Assembly (NCBI RefSeq): GCF_023667495.1
Contig: NZ_JAMOZL010000007.1
Coordinates: forward strand, 186,001 to 250,000
Length of the DNA: 64,000 bases
Source of the DNA: Dyadobacter sp. MSC1_007
GTDB lineage: Bacteria; Bacteroidota; Bacteroidia; Cytophagales; Spirosomataceae
Direction: 5' to 3'
Shown: piece by piece, positions 34,646 to 42,923 of the stretch
Position numbering within the stretch: the stretch's first letter is position 1
Layout of the letters: each line of letters begins with the position of its first letter
Program-made: the position numbers and the translations under genes
Notes under the pieces: model-generated
Databases searched by the model: none
What the model was told of the DNA's origin: nothing
The model's input: only the letters and a program-made list of their open reading frames with translations

Positions 34646-34699
34646 TGTGATTGTAACTACAATTTCTGCGCTTCGCTCCGAATTGCAGTTACAATCACA
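34646..34699. other. Candidate origin of transfer (oriT) inverted repeat
   Basis: Arms TGTGATTGTAACT and AGTTACAATCACA are perfect over 13 bp, followed by one mismatch and five more pairs, around a 16-base loop. It lies 70-120 bases before mobC/mobA, the standard site for oriT. A smaller hairpin (CGGGGTGAAACCCCG, 34724-34738) follows. The nic site was not located. Confidence 0.6.
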
Positions 34700-34769
34700 C
34701 CGGTCGTTCCTCCCTTGTCTTGTCGGGGTGAAACCCCGAACCCCAAAATCCATCAACTTATCGACAACT

Positions 34770-35099
34770 ATGAAAGAGCATTTCGACAATGCGGCTGATC
34801 GGCCGTGTCAATCCAAAAAGACGAATAAAGACCGAACAATCCCGCTGCGTGTTACAGAGCATCAGTATGCGACAATCAAATCGAAAGCAATGCTTGCGGG
34901 GTATTCCGTGTCTGAATATTTACGGAGGCTGGGCATCGGCCATCCCGTCGAAGCCAGGTTCGACAAAGACGAGAAACGGAACTTAGTGGGTATCGGCAGA
35001 AACCTGAACCAGCTGGCCGCAAAAGCCAATAACGGCTTCTTCTATCACAAGCCGATTATGGAAGTTTTGGAGCAACTTAAGCGGATCCTGGTAAAATGA
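34770..35099 (+). CDS. mobC: MobC-like mobilisation protein
   Basis: A 109-residue relaxosome accessory protein. The ribbon-helix-helix-like core is IPLRVTEHQYATIKSKAMLA, GYSVSEYLRRLGI, and the MobC signature VGIGRNLNQLAAKANNGFF is near the C-terminus. MobC-type proteins bind oriT and help the relaxase open the strand. The ATG at 34770 gives MKEHFDNAADRPCQSKKTNK; the longer open frame starting at 34647 would read through the oriT inverted repeat. The stop overlaps the relaxase start by four bases. Confidence 0.88.
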   Translation: MKEHFDNAADRPCQSKKTNKDRTIPLRVTEHQYATIKSKAMLAGYSVSEYLRRLGIGHPVEARFDKDEKRNLVGIGRNLNQLAAKANNGFFYHKPIMEVLEQLKRILVK

Positions 35100-35887
35100 T
35101 AGCGAAAACGACGATAGGGGCGGACTTCCTGGGAGCGATCTGCTACGGCGCCGGCTTGCGAGTCAATGGGAAAGAGATAGAAGGGAAGTCGGAGCTGCTT
35201 TTGGCTCATAACCTGATTTCGGATGATCCGAAGGGCATGGCGCTGGAAATGCAGCGGGAGGCGGAGTTTAGTCGATGCAAGAAACCGGTTTGGCATACTT
35301 CACTTAGCTGGAAGCCGGGGGAAGATCCGAGTAAGGATCAGATGATTGAGGCTGCTAACCGGTATTGTGAAAAGATGGGTGCTAGTCCGGAGGATCATCA
35401 GATAGTAGTGTTTCAGCATCATGACCGGCCGCATAGGCATATTCACTTGTATGTTAACCGCTTGCCCATTGGTGGCGGCAAGGCTCTTGAGACTTCTCAC
35501 AACTATGCTCGAAATGTTAGGGTGTGTAAGGAAGTTTCTCGAGAGCTCGGATTTGCAATGATAGAAAAACTTCGGCCGGAGAAACTTCGATACGTTGCTC
35601 AGAATCGGGAAGAAGCTCAGAGGTTTGTGAACTTAGCTATAAAGGAGGCCTTGACCCAAAAATGTACGAGCGTTGAGAACTTAAGACTGTGGCTGAATGA
35701 GAAAGGGATTGGTTGTAAATTTACAATGAAAGAAGGTAGTTTAAAGTATTCCAGTTTCAGTTATAAAGGGGTGGCGATTAAGGGGCAGGATGTGGGATTT
35801 ACTGCTAAGATGTTACAGCGTCAAATCGATCATATTGTAGAAAGAGAGATTAAGAAAAAAGTTGCTATACAACAGAGCTGCTGTTAG
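35096..35887 (+). CDS. mobA: MobA-type relaxase
   Basis: A 263-residue relaxase of the PF03432 group, which cuts oriT, stays covalently bound to the 5' end and pilots the strand into the recipient. The His triad is clear in FQHHDRPHRHIHLYVNRL (about residues 106-123), and Tyr17 in GADFLGAICYGAG is the likely catalytic tyrosine. It is shorter than the best-studied members (about 300-450 residues) but ends naturally. Together with the upstream MobC and oriT it makes a minimal mobilisation unit that depends on a helper conjugation system. Confidence 0.88.
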   Translation: MIAKTTIGADFLGAICYGAGLRVNGKEIEGKSELLLAHNLISDDPKGMALEMQREAEFSRCKKPVWHTSLSWKPGEDPSKDQMIEAANRYCEKMGASPEDHQIVVFQHHDRPHRHIHLYVNRLPIGGGKALETSHNYARNVRVCKEVSRELGFAMIEKLRPEKLRYVAQNREEAQRFVNLAIKEALTQKCTSVENLRLWLNEKGIGCKFTMKEGSLKYSSFSYKGVAIKGQDVGFTAKMLQRQIDHIVEREIKKKVAIQQSCC

Positions 35888-36032
35888 CCGGGACAGAAAC
35901 GGACGTCCGTATCAAATACTAGATTCAAAACTTGAGCAGCCCCGTGAAGCATGGCTTTATGAACAAATGTACGTCGATCTTCAGCATCGTACTTTGGTGA
36001 GTCTAGGGGGCTGCTCATATCACAACACCAGG

Positions 36033-37244
36033 CTAAATACTGAGATTGAACTTAGCATTCAAAATTTCTAATTTTTGAATTCGGTCTATTCTAAATGTCC
36101 GTTCGGCATTTCTTAGATTGCAATGCCCGATTAGATATTCGACTATCTTTTCATCCTCACTTATTTTTACGACTTTGAAGCTGTCCAACGTTCGCGATGA
36201 AACGTTTTCGTTAATGTTGATATATTTGATTCTTATAAATGAGTTAGATTTTCGGGCTTCCTCGATCGCGGATATCATTTGCTCGTGTCGTATAGCAGGT
36301 GTAGATACCGTACCATCATCAAAATTAAAGTCTGGATATGATTCCGAAAAATAAGAATCTAAAGTAAGTCCAATTGGCTCATTGTCAATAAGTTGAATGT
36401 CTATGATCGAATTCAGAATGTAGTCGAATGCGCTCACATGAAAATATCCACTTCTATAAAAAATCGCCTTTGGAGCAATAACTCTGGTTACCTGCCCGTC
36501 ATTCAAGGATATATACTTGCCTTGCCCGATTAAATTACGAACGAACTTAATCGCATCAGGCTTGATTTCTGGGATAAGCTGTAGCGCATCTGCGGCAATA
36601 AACTTCTCATGAAATTTACTACTTTCAGAGTTAAACCATTTACATCTAACCACCCATTTTGGCACGAATCGTTTTTGTTCTCCCCTCCTTGAGTCATATA
36701 ATGGGTCTTTGTGGTCATAGCGCTTAATCTCAACTATCTGCATTACAGGGCTTAGGTATGTCAATAACCCTTCAACTCTTGTTCTGCCACTAGTCAGGTT
36801 ATTTTCATCCGACCTCATGTAACTTTTCCTTTTACCAAGTTCAAGATTTAAGGTGGTTAACGAAACTTGTTTAGATATAAACGCTTGATAGATTTCTGGT
36901 AAACTCCTAGCAACCGATCTTTCTATAAAGTCCTGAGAATCATTAGATTTTATTGTTTTGAGCAATTTGGAAGATAGCCAGACTTCTTCAAATTGATCCT
37001 TGGTGGAGAAAAACAAGCATTTGACGCTCAATTCATCTTGCTTCACCCCCGTGTGTTCGTCATATGTGGTCTTAAAGTTCTTCTGGGTTTCAACAACAAT
37101 CATAAATGGTGAGATATGCGTCGTATCGCCCCCAACTATGACATCCGACTCAGCATCAGGATACGGATGAGTTTTTAGGGACACTATTGAACCGATGGCT
37201 ATATGCGGAGTGCTCCCGGGTTGGGTGTTGGTAGGTTCTGACAT
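36033..37244 (-). CDS. WYL-domain protein, divergent from the RT gene
   Basis: A 403-residue protein of a type I cannot name. The C-terminus (about residues 326-396) reads as a WYL domain: AIEEARKSNSFIRIKYININ, then VVKISEDEKIVEYLIGHCNL and ERTFRIDRIQKLEIL, matching the usual RxxxIxY, the Y/W-x-L-like strand and the RTFRxDRI end. WYL domains are ligand-sensing modules common in regulators of defence systems. The N-terminal 320 residues show no HTH and no recognisable domain. It is transcribed away from the reverse transcriptase, with 463 bases between the starts, so it could regulate or modulate that system. Confidence 0.6.
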   Translation of the reverse strand: MSEPTNTQPGSTPHIAIGSIVSLKTHPYPDAESDVIVGGDTTHISPFMIVVETQKNFKTTYDEHTGVKQDELSVKCLFFSTKDQFEEVWLSSKLLKTIKSNDSQDFIERSVARSLPEIYQAFISKQVSLTTLNLELGKRKSYMRSDENNLTSGRTRVEGLLTYLSPVMQIVEIKRYDHKDPLYDSRRGEQKRFVPKWVVRCKWFNSESSKFHEKFIAADALQLIPEIKPDAIKFVRNLIGQGKYISLNDGQVTRVIAPKAIFYRSGYFHVSAFDYILNSIIDIQLIDNEPIGLTLDSYFSESYPDFNFDDGTVSTPAIRHEQMISAIEEARKSNSFIRIKYININENVSSRTLDSFKVVKISEDEKIVEYLIGHCNLRNAERTFRIDRIQKLEILNAKFNLSI

Positions 37245-37707
37245 TTTGCGATAGATGAGTTCTATCCCAAATATAAAGGACTAAAGCATATATTTGTAGC
37301 GGTCTTGCAAATCATGAAGAAGGCAACAACTAGTTTGGACTGTAAAGTGATTTGCTTATGATAGTGAAAAGCTACTGGCAATTGCCAAATAAGGTAGATT
37401 GTTCAGGTAACAGATTCCCATTACAACTACATCCTGGAGCAACGTTGAACAAACGAGCAAGGTGAACTACGAAAGTAGACAACACGACAATTGCTGATTG
37501 ATTCAACCCCGTTATCAGAGTAGATCCGGTAGGGAATATTGTAAATATAACAATAAATATCAAGGTTAAGAAATGTTTCATTGGTTTCGATGATTTATTT
37601 GTGTTTGACTTTGTTCTTGTTATAGAATTCAAAATTTGTGTGACTCAATAATTTGGGTAATAGTCTAACTCATTAAGAGCGTATGTTGTCGTAATTTCTG
37701 CTACACC
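37245..37707. ncRNA. Candidate noncoding RNA region before the RT gene
   Basis: A 463-base gap with no convincing gene between the WYL and RT genes. Anti-phage RTs of the UG2/DRT2 type need a structured RNA of a few hundred bases encoded immediately upstream, so this gap is the place for one. I see a perfect palindrome TGGCAATTGCCA at 37376-37387 and AT-rich sequence, but I could not derive a defined fold. A 70-residue open frame on the minus strand (37372-37584) overlaps it. Confidence 0.35.
37372..37584 (-). CDS. Possible small secreted or membrane peptide
   Basis: An open frame of 70 residues starting MKHFLTLIFIVIFTIFPTGS, hydrophobic at the N-terminus like a signal or membrane segment, then a Cys-containing tail (NVAPGCSCNGN). 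It lies on the same strand as the WYL gene, upstream of it. It may be a real small gene or a chance frame in a noncoding RNA region; nothing else supports it. Confidence 0.3.
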   Translation of the reverse strand, partial: PMKHFLTLIFIVIFTIFPTGSTLITGLNQSAIVVLSTFVVHLARLFNVAPGCSCNGNLLPEQSTLFGNCQ

Positions 37708-39303
37708 ATGATTGCAAGACCATATTTTACTAAGAAGCCTGTCGATATTCCTTGGCTTAAGAATAGGGGATATTTACATATTACGCCACAATTAGATATA
37801 ATCTCCGACAGGCATAAGATCATTGGGAAAGTGACTAATAAGACATTCATATCTTCTTATGCATTTTTTCCATTAATACATTCAGTAATCAAGGAGAGGC
37901 GCTTTAAAAAAATACCTGAGATTTCTCGAAGAGCCCATTCATATCGAACTTTGGATGGCATTATTAAACGAAATGATAAAGTAAGGCCTTTACATTATGC
38001 TTCACATTTTGATTCTTTAATATACGGCTACTACGCCGATATTTTACAGCAACTTTATGAAAAAGTATTGGAAGAAGATGAGGAGCTTTCAAGATGTATT
38101 ATCGCATATAGAAAGATAAGATCAGAGCAACAAAATGGTAACAAAAGCACAATACATTTTGCTGGCGAAGTCTTCAATACTATTAGAGAACGTGCCATTG
38201 ATTCGTGTGTTGTTTTAATGTTTGATATAAAGAGCTATTTTAGTTCAATTGATCATGATTTGTTAAAGAAGTCCTGGACTGAACTTGTCTGTGAAACTAG
38301 GCTGCCGCCAGATCATTATAATGTTTTTAAAGCTACAACTCAATTTTCCTATATATTGTTGGACGATTTGAGATTGAAGGGGTCGATTAATGGCCGAAGG
38401 AGGGGCTTTGACGAACGAAGGCTTAGCCAGATTAGAAACCAAAATGGAATTTTCTCGTTTTTTGATTCAGCCAAAGAATTTAGACATAAAATTAAATCAA
38501 AAGAATTACGTATTCATAGGTTTCCTTTTAGAAATAAGCATAATGTACCTATTGGTATTCCTCAAGGTTTGCCTATCAGCGCCACACTAGCTAACCTTTA
38601 TCTCTTAGACTTTGATAAAAAAATCAAGCAAAAAGTCGTTGCTGAGTCAGCTGGTTTTTATCGAAGATACTCCGATGATATTATAGTGATTTGTAAGCCA
38701 GGTCAAGTTGCAGAGATTGAGAAATTTGTTATGGATGCAATTAATGAGCGTAAAGTTCAGATCAGTGTTGAAAAGACGGATAGGTACATGTTTCGTTATA
38801 TGCCGAATAATGATGGATCGAGACATGTGGTATCGATCAAAATGGAAGAAACAAAGTCTTCTTTTAACTATCCATTAAGTTATTTGGGATTTGAATTTTA
38901 TGGAGATAAAATTTTAGTCAAGTCCGCAAACCTGTCTCGCTTTTATCGCAGAATGATTTTTTCGGTTAAAAGAAAAGTAAGACGGGCTCGATCTAAAATG
39001 GAAAATGATCCTAATATGCCCTTCATCTTATATCGTAGTCAGTTAAAGAGGTTATATTCAAATGTCTCTTTGAAGAAAACGAAAATACATCGTCATAAAA
39101 AATTTTTGACTAAAACGGAGCTTGGTAGCCATAAAATTAAAGTCAAAAAATCAGATAAAAGTTTGAGAAGTAATTATATCGCCTACATTAAGAAGGCAAG
39201 TCATCTATTGAATGAGCCAAGGTTAATCAAACAGGTAAGTGGACATCAGAGGGTGTTAAATCAAGCTATTCAAAAACAGAGTAGGATAGAGAATCGAAAT
39301 TAG
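37708..39303 (+). CDS. Abi/UG-type (DRT2-like) defence reverse transcriptase
   Basis: A 531-residue reverse transcriptase. Motif A is VLMFDIKSYFSSIDHDLL (172-182 core), motif B GIPQGLPISATLANLYLLD (about 283-301), motif C the catalytic YRRYSDDIIVI with YSDD at 321-324, motif D around ISVEKTDRYMF and motif E LSYLGFEFYG. The N-terminal KVRPLHYASHFDSLIYGYYA block and the basic C-terminus are typical of the bacterial UG/Abi RT class used against phages. It has no maturase domain (not a group II intron) and no retron VTG motif. DRT2 is my best match, from memory and unverified. The upstream gap of more than 400 bases suits a templating RNA. Confidence 0.75.
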   Translation: MIARPYFTKKPVDIPWLKNRGYLHITPQLDIISDRHKIIGKVTNKTFISSYAFFPLIHSVIKERRFKKIPEISRRAHSYRTLDGIIKRNDKVRPLHYASHFDSLIYGYYADILQQLYEKVLEEDEELSRCIIAYRKIRSEQQNGNKSTIHFAGEVFNTIRERAIDSCVVLMFDIKSYFSSIDHDLLKKSWTELVCETRLPPDHYNVFKATTQFSYILLDDLRLKGSINGRRRGFDERRLSQIRNQNGIFSFFDSAKEFRHKIKSKELRIHRFPFRNKHNVPIGIPQGLPISATLANLYLLDFDKKIKQKVVAESAGFYRRYSDDIIVICKPGQVAEIEKFVMDAINERKVQISVEKTDRYMFRYMPNNDGSRHVVSIKMEETKSSFNYPLSYLGFEFYGDKILVKSANLSRFYRRMIFSVKRKVRRARSKMENDPNMPFILYRSQLKRLYSNVSLKKTKIHRHKKFLTKTELGSHKIKVKKSDKSLRSNYIAYIKKASHLLNEPRLIKQVSGHQRVLNQAIQKQSRIENRN

Positions 39304-39630
39304 ACCAAAGTTGACTATTCGTACATTGGCTGCCTGCCACATAGGAAAGTCGAGAATCACGACAGTGTTTTATTCCTGGATGCCCACAAAAGACGTATGG
39401 GTGGAATTGAGCCCTGAAATGACGCGTTTCTATTTACATCAATCACCAGTTCTTCACGTTTTTCATTTCCTCGATATACTCGCTAATACAAAAAAGTTTA
39501 CTTAGGAAGTTCCTGGTTTTTTGCATCTCCATATTTTAAATGTTAACATAGCAGTATATCTGAGAATTGCAATAGACAGGGGGCAAAAAGTAACATCCTG
39601 TCATCAAGCCACTATCCTGGACTAATTAGC
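39304..39630. other. Gap between RT and nuclease operon
   Basis: About 327 bases without a convincing gene. A 64-residue open frame (39311-39505) has a hydrophobic, aromatic tail but no support. A promoter for the nuclease operon should lie here. Confidence 0.4.
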
Positions 39631-41004
39631 ATGACAATTATTCGACCAAGGCTTAACGATTATCATTCCGTGGCTATTACCCAAGAAGCCGTCGACTTTG
39701 CTATACCGTTCTTAGACGAGGATATCCCCCTATACGTAGATCCGTTCTTGCTGTGGAAGTCACCATCGATGCAGGACAATTCTTTGCACCTGTTGATTAC
39801 TAATAGCTTCAACAATCTCGGGTATTTAATGTCTCGTGGAAGGGAAGCCGAAGCGATTGAGATTTTAATTAGGGCTTCTGAATGCACAGAAGTTGGATTA
39901 GGAAATTCAAAAAACAAGGAGGGTAGGCGAATTGGAGAAAAGCTGGCGAGACAGATACTCAACCTATTTTCTAGTATTCCTGAAATACAGAAAAGTGGGT
40001 TTCTTCATTTTGAAGAAGCGCAATTACTAGTGGATAGCTTTTCAAAAGATAGAGTGAGTGATATTGCGTGTAACTTTATACAATCTTTTTTGGTTGACTT
40101 TACCATAGAGCAATGCGAGAAGTTTGGAATTCCGATTGAATCGGTAAAGTTGAGTAATGTTTATGATCTCAAGAAAAATAAATTTTGTGATGAACAAACG
40201 CACCTGCCAGTAAATCCCGTGACAAAAGAGCCGATTTTGCTTGTGCCCAAGAGGTGGTTGAGACATATACCTTGGATTAGTACTGACGACTATTTTGATA
40301 ACTATTATAAAAAAAATGTATACGACGAGAAAGATTTGTTTCCAGATCGTATAAAGCTTCTGAACTTTAATCGTCAGAACTATGATATAGTCAAGGCTTA
40401 TACTGCAATTAAGGAAAAGCAAATTGAGAACTGTAAAAACGATCCGTTGTTTTCTCAAATTCCCGTCACATCAGCGAAGCGGAAGATATCAACAATAACT
40501 AATATTCCAACGGGAAAAATTGACAATGCTGACAAGAAATATGAAGACAACGTGTGTCAATTATTTGTCTCTTTAGTGTATCCACATCTCGATTTTGCGA
40601 AAGAACAAAGCAGAACAGAGTCTGGTTTCCATATACGAGATTTGATATTTTATAATAATAAGTCGTTTGATTTTTTGGGCGAGATATATGATGATTACCA
40701 ATGTCGACAGATTGTTGTTGAGCTTAAAAATGTTATGACTTTGGAGCAGGAGCACGTTCTTCAGCTAAACCGCTACCTTAAGAGTCAATTTGGTAATTTT
40801 GGCATTATTGTCACTCGTAACCCTCCGCCTAGGAAGGTGTTTAAGAATACAATTGACCTTTGGTCTTCGCAAAGAAAATGCATTTTAATACTGGACGACT
40901 CTGATTTGAAGTTTATGACACAGATATTTGAAAGTAAACAACGTAACCCCATAGAGGTCGTCAAAAAAAAATACATAGAATTTACCAGGGCATGTCCATC
41001 CTAA
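39631..41004 (+). CDS. PD-(D/E)XK-like nuclease, first gene of an unrecognised operon
   Basis: A 457-residue protein I do not recognise as a named system component. The C-terminal 160 residues look like a restriction-endonuclease fold: a helix with a possible first Glu (KKYEDNVCQLFVSLVYPHL, Glu305), then HIRDLIFYNNKSFDFLGEIY (Asp337), QIVVELKNV (Glu364-x-Lys366) and QEHVLQLNRYLKSQFG with the Gln often seen after the ELK strand. The N-terminal half is helical with a distinctive IPLYVDPFLLWKSPSM motif and could be a sensor or binding part. It overlaps the next gene by 13 bases; the three genes 39631-41779 form one operon. Confidence 0.6.
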   Translation: MTIIRPRLNDYHSVAITQEAVDFAIPFLDEDIPLYVDPFLLWKSPSMQDNSLHLLITNSFNNLGYLMSRGREAEAIEILIRASECTEVGLGNSKNKEGRRIGEKLARQILNLFSSIPEIQKSGFLHFEEAQLLVDSFSKDRVSDIACNFIQSFLVDFTIEQCEKFGIPIESVKLSNVYDLKKNKFCDEQTHLPVNPVTKEPILLVPKRWLRHIPWISTDDYFDNYYKKNVYDEKDLFPDRIKLLNFNRQNYDIVKAYTAIKEKQIENCKNDPLFSQIPVTSAKRKISTITNIPTGKIDNADKKYEDNVCQLFVSLVYPHLDFAKEQSRTESGFHIRDLIFYNNKSFDFLGEIYDDYQCRQIVVELKNVMTLEQEHVLQLNRYLKSQFGNFGIIVTRNPPPRKVFKNTIDLWSSQRKCILILDDSDLKFMTQIFESKQRNPIEVVKKKYIEFTRACPS

Positions 41005-41411
41005 CTCAAATTTGTATGAAGCCAAAAGACATAGACAGTTTCAAAAAGATTCTTAATCAGCTTGAAGGTTTGCATGAAGAAATATCTACGCTTTCTAAAA
41101 AGTCTTACACTGATTCGCTCAATAGCTTTAAGCTTAATTTGGTAAACCAGGTTTTGTCAAGAGCAAATGAGATTCTCGGTGAGAATTATTTACCATTTAC
41201 TGACTTTACTATATTTGAAGATGCGAACATTCCCAATAATAGTGATGTGACGCTTGTTTTATCCCAGTATATTAATTGTATGGAGAGTTTGCGGGAAGAA
41301 AATATTGTATCGAAGATTGAATATACCACGAGTGGAAGTATTGCTAAAATCTATTGGAGCTGGAAAGGGACCAATTTAGAAACATATCCGCCAAAAAATG
41401 TTAGAAAATGA
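40992..41411 (+). CDS. Small helical protein, paralog A of the nuclease operon
   Basis: A 139-residue mostly helical protein with no known family. Its core LSKKSYTDSLNSFKLNLVNQ, then VLSRANEIL and IPNNSDVTLVLSQYINCMES, aligns with the next gene product. Its C-terminal tail has aromatic residues (IYWSWKGTNLETYPP). The ATG at 40992 overlaps the nuclease gene; ATG 41016 (MKPKDIDSF) is an alternative with an 11-base gap. Position and coupling suggest it works with the nuclease, as partner, inhibitor or sensor, but there is no direct evidence. Confidence 0.6.
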   Translation: MSILTQICMKPKDIDSFKKILNQLEGLHEEISTLSKKSYTDSLNSFKLNLVNQVLSRANEILGENYLPFTDFTIFEDANIPNNSDVTLVLSQYINCMESLREENIVSKIEYTTSGSIAKIYWSWKGTNLETYPPKNVRK

Positions 41412-41779
41412 GAGATTTAACTGAAGGTTTGCCGACAAATAAGGAGATAGTGAAATTTCAAATGCTAGATGAATTAGCAGAGTCAGTTTATGTTGAGGTC
41501 AAGGAGCTGTCGAAGAAGAAGCCCGATGACGCATTGAATAAATTCAAAGTAAAAAACGTAAATAGAATTCTTGTCGAATTGAAGGAATTTTTGAAAAAGG
41601 AGCCCACTGTGGATTTCTTGGATTTGCTAGATGAAGAGGCACTTCCAACGAATAGCGATGCAATACTTGTCATAGGGCAATTCAAGGCTTCAATGGATAA
41701 TTTCCGAAAGAAGTATAGAAACATGTATGGTAAATGGAGAACCGTGGAAAATCCGTCCGCTAAGGGCGGTATGGATTAG
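41408..41779 (+). CDS. Small helical protein, paralog B of the nuclease operon
   Basis: A 123-residue protein paralogous to the preceding one: LSKKKPDDALNKFKVKNVNR and LPTNSDAILVIGQFKASMDN match LSKKSYTDSLNSFKLNLVNQ and IPNNSDVTLVLSQYINCMES. Its start overlaps the preceding stop by four bases (ATGA). It is acidic in the middle (VDFLDLLDEEALP) and basic at the C-terminus. Two unequal copies of a small protein after a nuclease suggest a hetero-oligomer or an antitoxin pair. The function is unknown. Confidence 0.6.
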   Translation: MRDLTEGLPTNKEIVKFQMLDELAESVYVEVKELSKKKPDDALNKFKVKNVNRILVELKEFLKKEPTVDFLDLLDEEALPTNSDAILVIGQFKASMDNFRKKYRNMYGKWRTVENPSAKGGMD

Positions 41780-41889
41780 GTGCTTGGGTAACTCAGTGCC
41801 CTCTCGCAGAATGAAACTAGTAATTGTATAGGATTCCTTGAATCTTTAACAGGATTTACATAATTGATAATCTTGGGAAGCGGATCGGG

Positions 41890-42861
41890 TTATTGCGATC
41901 TATTTAATATGCTTATTATTAGGTTCTTCACTGTTTCCATTTCCTCGGGCTTACTAGCCGCTGCAAACAAAGTGAGACTAGCAAGAGCCTCATTACTTAA
42001 AATTGGATCTCCTGATTTTGATTTCAACAGGCTATTGCTTTCAAGAAATAGCAGGAAGCATGCAGCGGCGATACGTTTATTCCCGTCCACAAAGCCATGA
42101 TTCTTGATAACCAGATATAATAAAGTAGCTGCCTTCTCTTCTATCGAAGGATAAAAGTCAACATCCCCAAAGCCTTTACCAATTTGTACCAGTGCGCTCT
42201 GGAAGCTTCCGTCCTTCTCCTTCCCAAAAACATCGGAATCGAAATCTGCCTTCATGGTTTCAACCACGCGATAATATTCTGTTATCTCCGGATATACTGC
42301 CTTTTTCGTGCTTAACCCCTTTTCGTCCAGTTGTTCATGGTCGTAATCGTCTAGCAACTCCAATCCCTTTGCAAATTGTCCGAGCCACGCAAGATCCGTT
42401 TCGTTGACTTTATCCTCAATTGCCCTGCTTAATATTCGAATCCCATCTTTAAGCGTTTGAACTTCCTGCTGTTTCTGGGCAAGGCGTTGCTCATTGATCA
42501 CATAACCTTGAACCAGATAATGCCTCAGGCGCTGCGTGGCCCAGATGCGAAATTTTGTTCCTTGGGACGACTTTACTCTATATCCGACGGAAATGATCAC
42601 GTCGAGGTTATAGAAGCTGATCTTCCTGCTGACTTTCCGATTCCCTTCGGTTTGAACTGTCAAGTATTCCTTGACAGTTGCCTCCTTCTCCAATTCTCCC
42701 TCTTTGTAAATGTTGGCGATGTGGAGACTGATGTTTTGCTTGGTCTGCCCAAAAAGGTCGGTAAGTTGCTGCTGGCTAAGCCAAACCGTGTCTTCCTCAA
42801 ATGTTACCTCTAACTGAGTCTGGCCATCACTGGCTTGATATATTTCGACTTTACTCTCCAT
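41890..42861 (-). CDS. RhuM-like / Fic-Doc fusion protein
   Basis: A 323-residue two-domain protein. The N-terminal part (LEVTFEEDTVWLSQQQLTDL, then FGQTKQNISLHIANI and GTKFRIWATQRLRHYLVQGY) matches the RhuM family, which has a DNA-binding-like helix. The C-terminal 150 residues are a Fic/Doc domain with the catalytic loop NHGFVDGNKRIAAA. Doc proteins phosphorylate or AMPylate targets such as EF-Tu and are toxins in phage-plasmid addiction. The ATG at 42861 is chosen, as the longer frame from 42936 overlaps the upstream gene and lacks family sequence. No separate antitoxin is obvious. Confidence 0.8.
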   Translation of the reverse strand: MESKVEIYQASDGQTQLEVTFEEDTVWLSQQQLTDLFGQTKQNISLHIANIYKEGELEKEATVKEYLTVQTEGNRKVSRKISFYNLDVIISVGYRVKSSQGTKFRIWATQRLRHYLVQGYVINEQRLAQKQQEVQTLKDGIRILSRAIEDKVNETDLAWLGQFAKGLELLDDYDHEQLDEKGLSTKKAVYPEITEYYRVVETMKADFDSDVFGKEKDGSFQSALVQIGKGFGDVDFYPSIEEKAATLLYLVIKNHGFVDGNKRIAAACFLLFLESNSLLKSKSGDPILSNEALASLTLFAAASKPEEMETVKNLIISILNRSQ

Positions 42862-42923
42862 GATCAATAATTGGTATTTGGGTCTGACCAGAGGCCAATT
42901 TCTACTTCGCCTAACTCCCGATG

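Noticed and set aside
37708-39303. Group II intron or retron identity for the RT
   Set aside because: There is no maturase or endonuclease domain, no intron boundary, and no VTG motif; the motifs fit the Abi/UG class better.
39311-39505. 64-residue gene between RT and nuclease
   Set aside because: No start-site support, no homology and no coupling to neighbours.
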